Assembly (NCBI GenBank): GCA_028281405.1
Contig: JANQKA010000601.1
Location: 1-40,614, forward strand
DNA from: Hasllibacter sp.
Lineage (GTDB): Bacteria > Pseudomonadota > Alphaproteobacteria > Rhodobacterales > Rhodobacteraceae
Length of the DNA: 40,614 nt
Reading direction: 5' to 3'
Numbering within the stretch: position 1 is the stretch's first letter; each line of letters begins with the position of its first letter. Made by a program: the position numbers and the translations under genes. Below are positions 39,432 to 40,614 of this stretch, in pieces. Below the pieces are notes generated by a model that ran no database searches, was not told the DNA's origin, and saw only the letters and a program-made list of their open reading frames with translations.

Positions 39432-40325
39432 ATGAGCTCCACCAGAAGGCCCATACGGATTTGGCGCAATCCGAGCGCCAAGATCGCTTCGATTCCGATG
39501 ATCCTGACCGCGCTCGTGGTCTTCGTCGGCGGCACTGGCTGGACGGTCCTGCACTCCTTCACCTCTTCGCGCCTGCTTCCGAAGCTCGATTTCGTGGGCC
39601 TCGCCCAGTACGAGCGGCTTTGGTCGACGCGGCGCTGGCTGATCTCGGTGGAGAACCTCGCGGTGTTCGGGGTCTGCTCTCTGATCCTGACCCTGGTGGC
39701 GGGGTTCGCGCTCGCGGCCCTTCTCGACCGGAAAATCCGCGGCGAAAACGCCTTCCGGACCATATTCCTCTACCCCTTCGCCATGTCGTTCGTGGTCACC
39801 GGACTCGTTTGGCAGTGGATCCTGAATCCGGATTTCGGGATCCAGGGCATCGTCAGGGGCTGGGGATGGGAGGTCTTCTCCTTCGACCCGCTGAACAATC
39901 CCGACATCGTGGTTTTCGGCCTCCTGATCGCCGGAATCTGGCAGGGCACCGGGCTCGTGATGGTGATCATGCTGGCCGGCCTGCGCGGCGTGGACGAGGA
40001 CATCTGGAAATCGGCGCGGGTCGACGGGATCGGAACGGTCAAAACCTACCTGTTCATCATCGTGCCGATGATGCGCCCGGTGTTCGTCACCGCGCTCGTG
40101 ATCATCTCGAGCGGCATCATCAAACTCTACGACCTCGTCGTCGCGCAAACCAACGGCGGCCCCGGCATCGCCTCGGAGGTGCCCGCGAAATACGTCATAG
40201 ACTACATGTTCAAAGCCCAGAACCTCGGCCAGGGATTCGCCGCATCGACCATGATGCTGGTGTCCGTGACGATCATCGTCGTGCCGTGGGCCTATCTGGA
40301 ATTCGGGGGGCGCAAGCGTGGCTGA
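39432..40325 (+). CDS. Sugar ABC transporter permease (MalF/UgpA type)
   Basis: 'MSSTRRPIRIWRNPSAKIASIPMILTALVVFVGGTGWTVLHSFTSS' and EAA loop 'DEDIWKSARVDGIGTVKTYLFIIVPMMRPVFVTALVI'. Confidence 0.95.
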   Translation: MSSTRRPIRIWRNPSAKIASIPMILTALVVFVGGTGWTVLHSFTSSRLLPKLDFVGLAQYERLWSTRRWLISVENLAVFGVCSLILTLVAGFALAALLDRKIRGENAFRTIFLYPFAMSFVVTGLVWQWILNPDFGIQGIVRGWGWEVFSFDPLNNPDIVVFGLLIAGIWQGTGLVMVIMLAGLRGVDEDIWKSARVDGIGTVKTYLFIIVPMMRPVFVTALVIISSGIIKLYDLVVAQTNGGPGIASEVPAKYVIDYMFKAQNLGQGFAASTMMLVSVTIIVVPWAYLEFGGRKRG

Positions 40326-40614
40326 CTCCGCGACCCCCCTTGCGGCCGGGCCGCGCGGCCCGAAGCCGCGCCGCCGCCTGTCGCGCCGCAACGCGATCCT
40401 CTACGGAACGCTGATCGTCGTGTCGCTCTACTACCTGCTGCCGCTCCACGTCATGGTGGTGACCTCGCTCAAGGGCATGCCCGAGATCCGGATGGGCAAC
40501 ATCTTCAGCCCGCCACTCGAGATCACGTTCGAACCCTGGGTGAAGGCGTGGTCGGAAGCCTGCACGGGCATCAACTGCGACGGCCTGAGCCGGGGATTTT
40601 GGAACTCCGTGCGG
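40318..40614 (+). CDS. Sugar ABC transporter permease (MalG/UgpE type), truncated by window end
   Basis: GTG start at 40318 (absent from the ORF track): '(M)ADSATPLAAGPRGPKPRRRLSRRNAILYGTLIVVSLYYLLPLHVMVVTSLKGMPEIRMGNIFSPPLEITFEPWVKAW'. Open to the last base; overlaps the upstream gene by 8 nt. Confidence 0.92.
   Translation, partial: MADSATPLAAGPRGPKPRRRLSRRNAILYGTLIVVSLYYLLPLHVMVVTSLKGMPEIRMGNIFSPPLEITFEPWVKAWSEACTGINCDGLSRGFWNSVR

Noticed and set aside
37854-40391. 845-aa minus-strand ORF opposite the sugar ABC genes
   Set aside because: Antisense to clearly coding SBP and permease; a GC-rich shadow ORF.

Overview
This is a 40.6-kb, high-GC, Alphaproteobacteria-like window (lineage inferred from gene content). 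From left to right it holds:
(1) About 5 kb of degenerate ~1.45-kb tandem repeats. Three units carry, at matching positions, a decayed IS5/IS427-type transposase (minus strand) plus a 25-27 codon, SD-preceded, mostly hydrophobic micro-ORF followed by a perfect hairpin.
(2) ppk2, with a frameshifted TetR regulator overlapping its stop codon.
(3) A polyamine-type ABC transporter operon (ATPase and two permeases) with no substrate-binding gene beside it.
(4) A giant minus-strand ORF of about 6,100-6,240 aa (11041..~29766). It is an RTX-like protein with about 42 visible 'DTAVY..Y......GxDTLxxIExLRF' modules, a long-period internal superrepeat and an N-terminal lipobox-like sequence.
(5) A fragment of the same IS just upstream of the giant gene, and three small unknown ORFs. 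The third appears altered at its 3' end by a MITE-like inverted-repeat element.
(6) rplM-rpsI, a small secreted YHCH-motif protein, a PaaI-type thioesterase, an M32 carboxypeptidase, ctaA, and the start of a sugar ABC transporter operon.
The most interesting candidates are the LDR/QUAD-like tandem repeats with micro-ORFs and the giant RTX protein. Calls come from reading sequence and ORF translations by eye; no database search was run.
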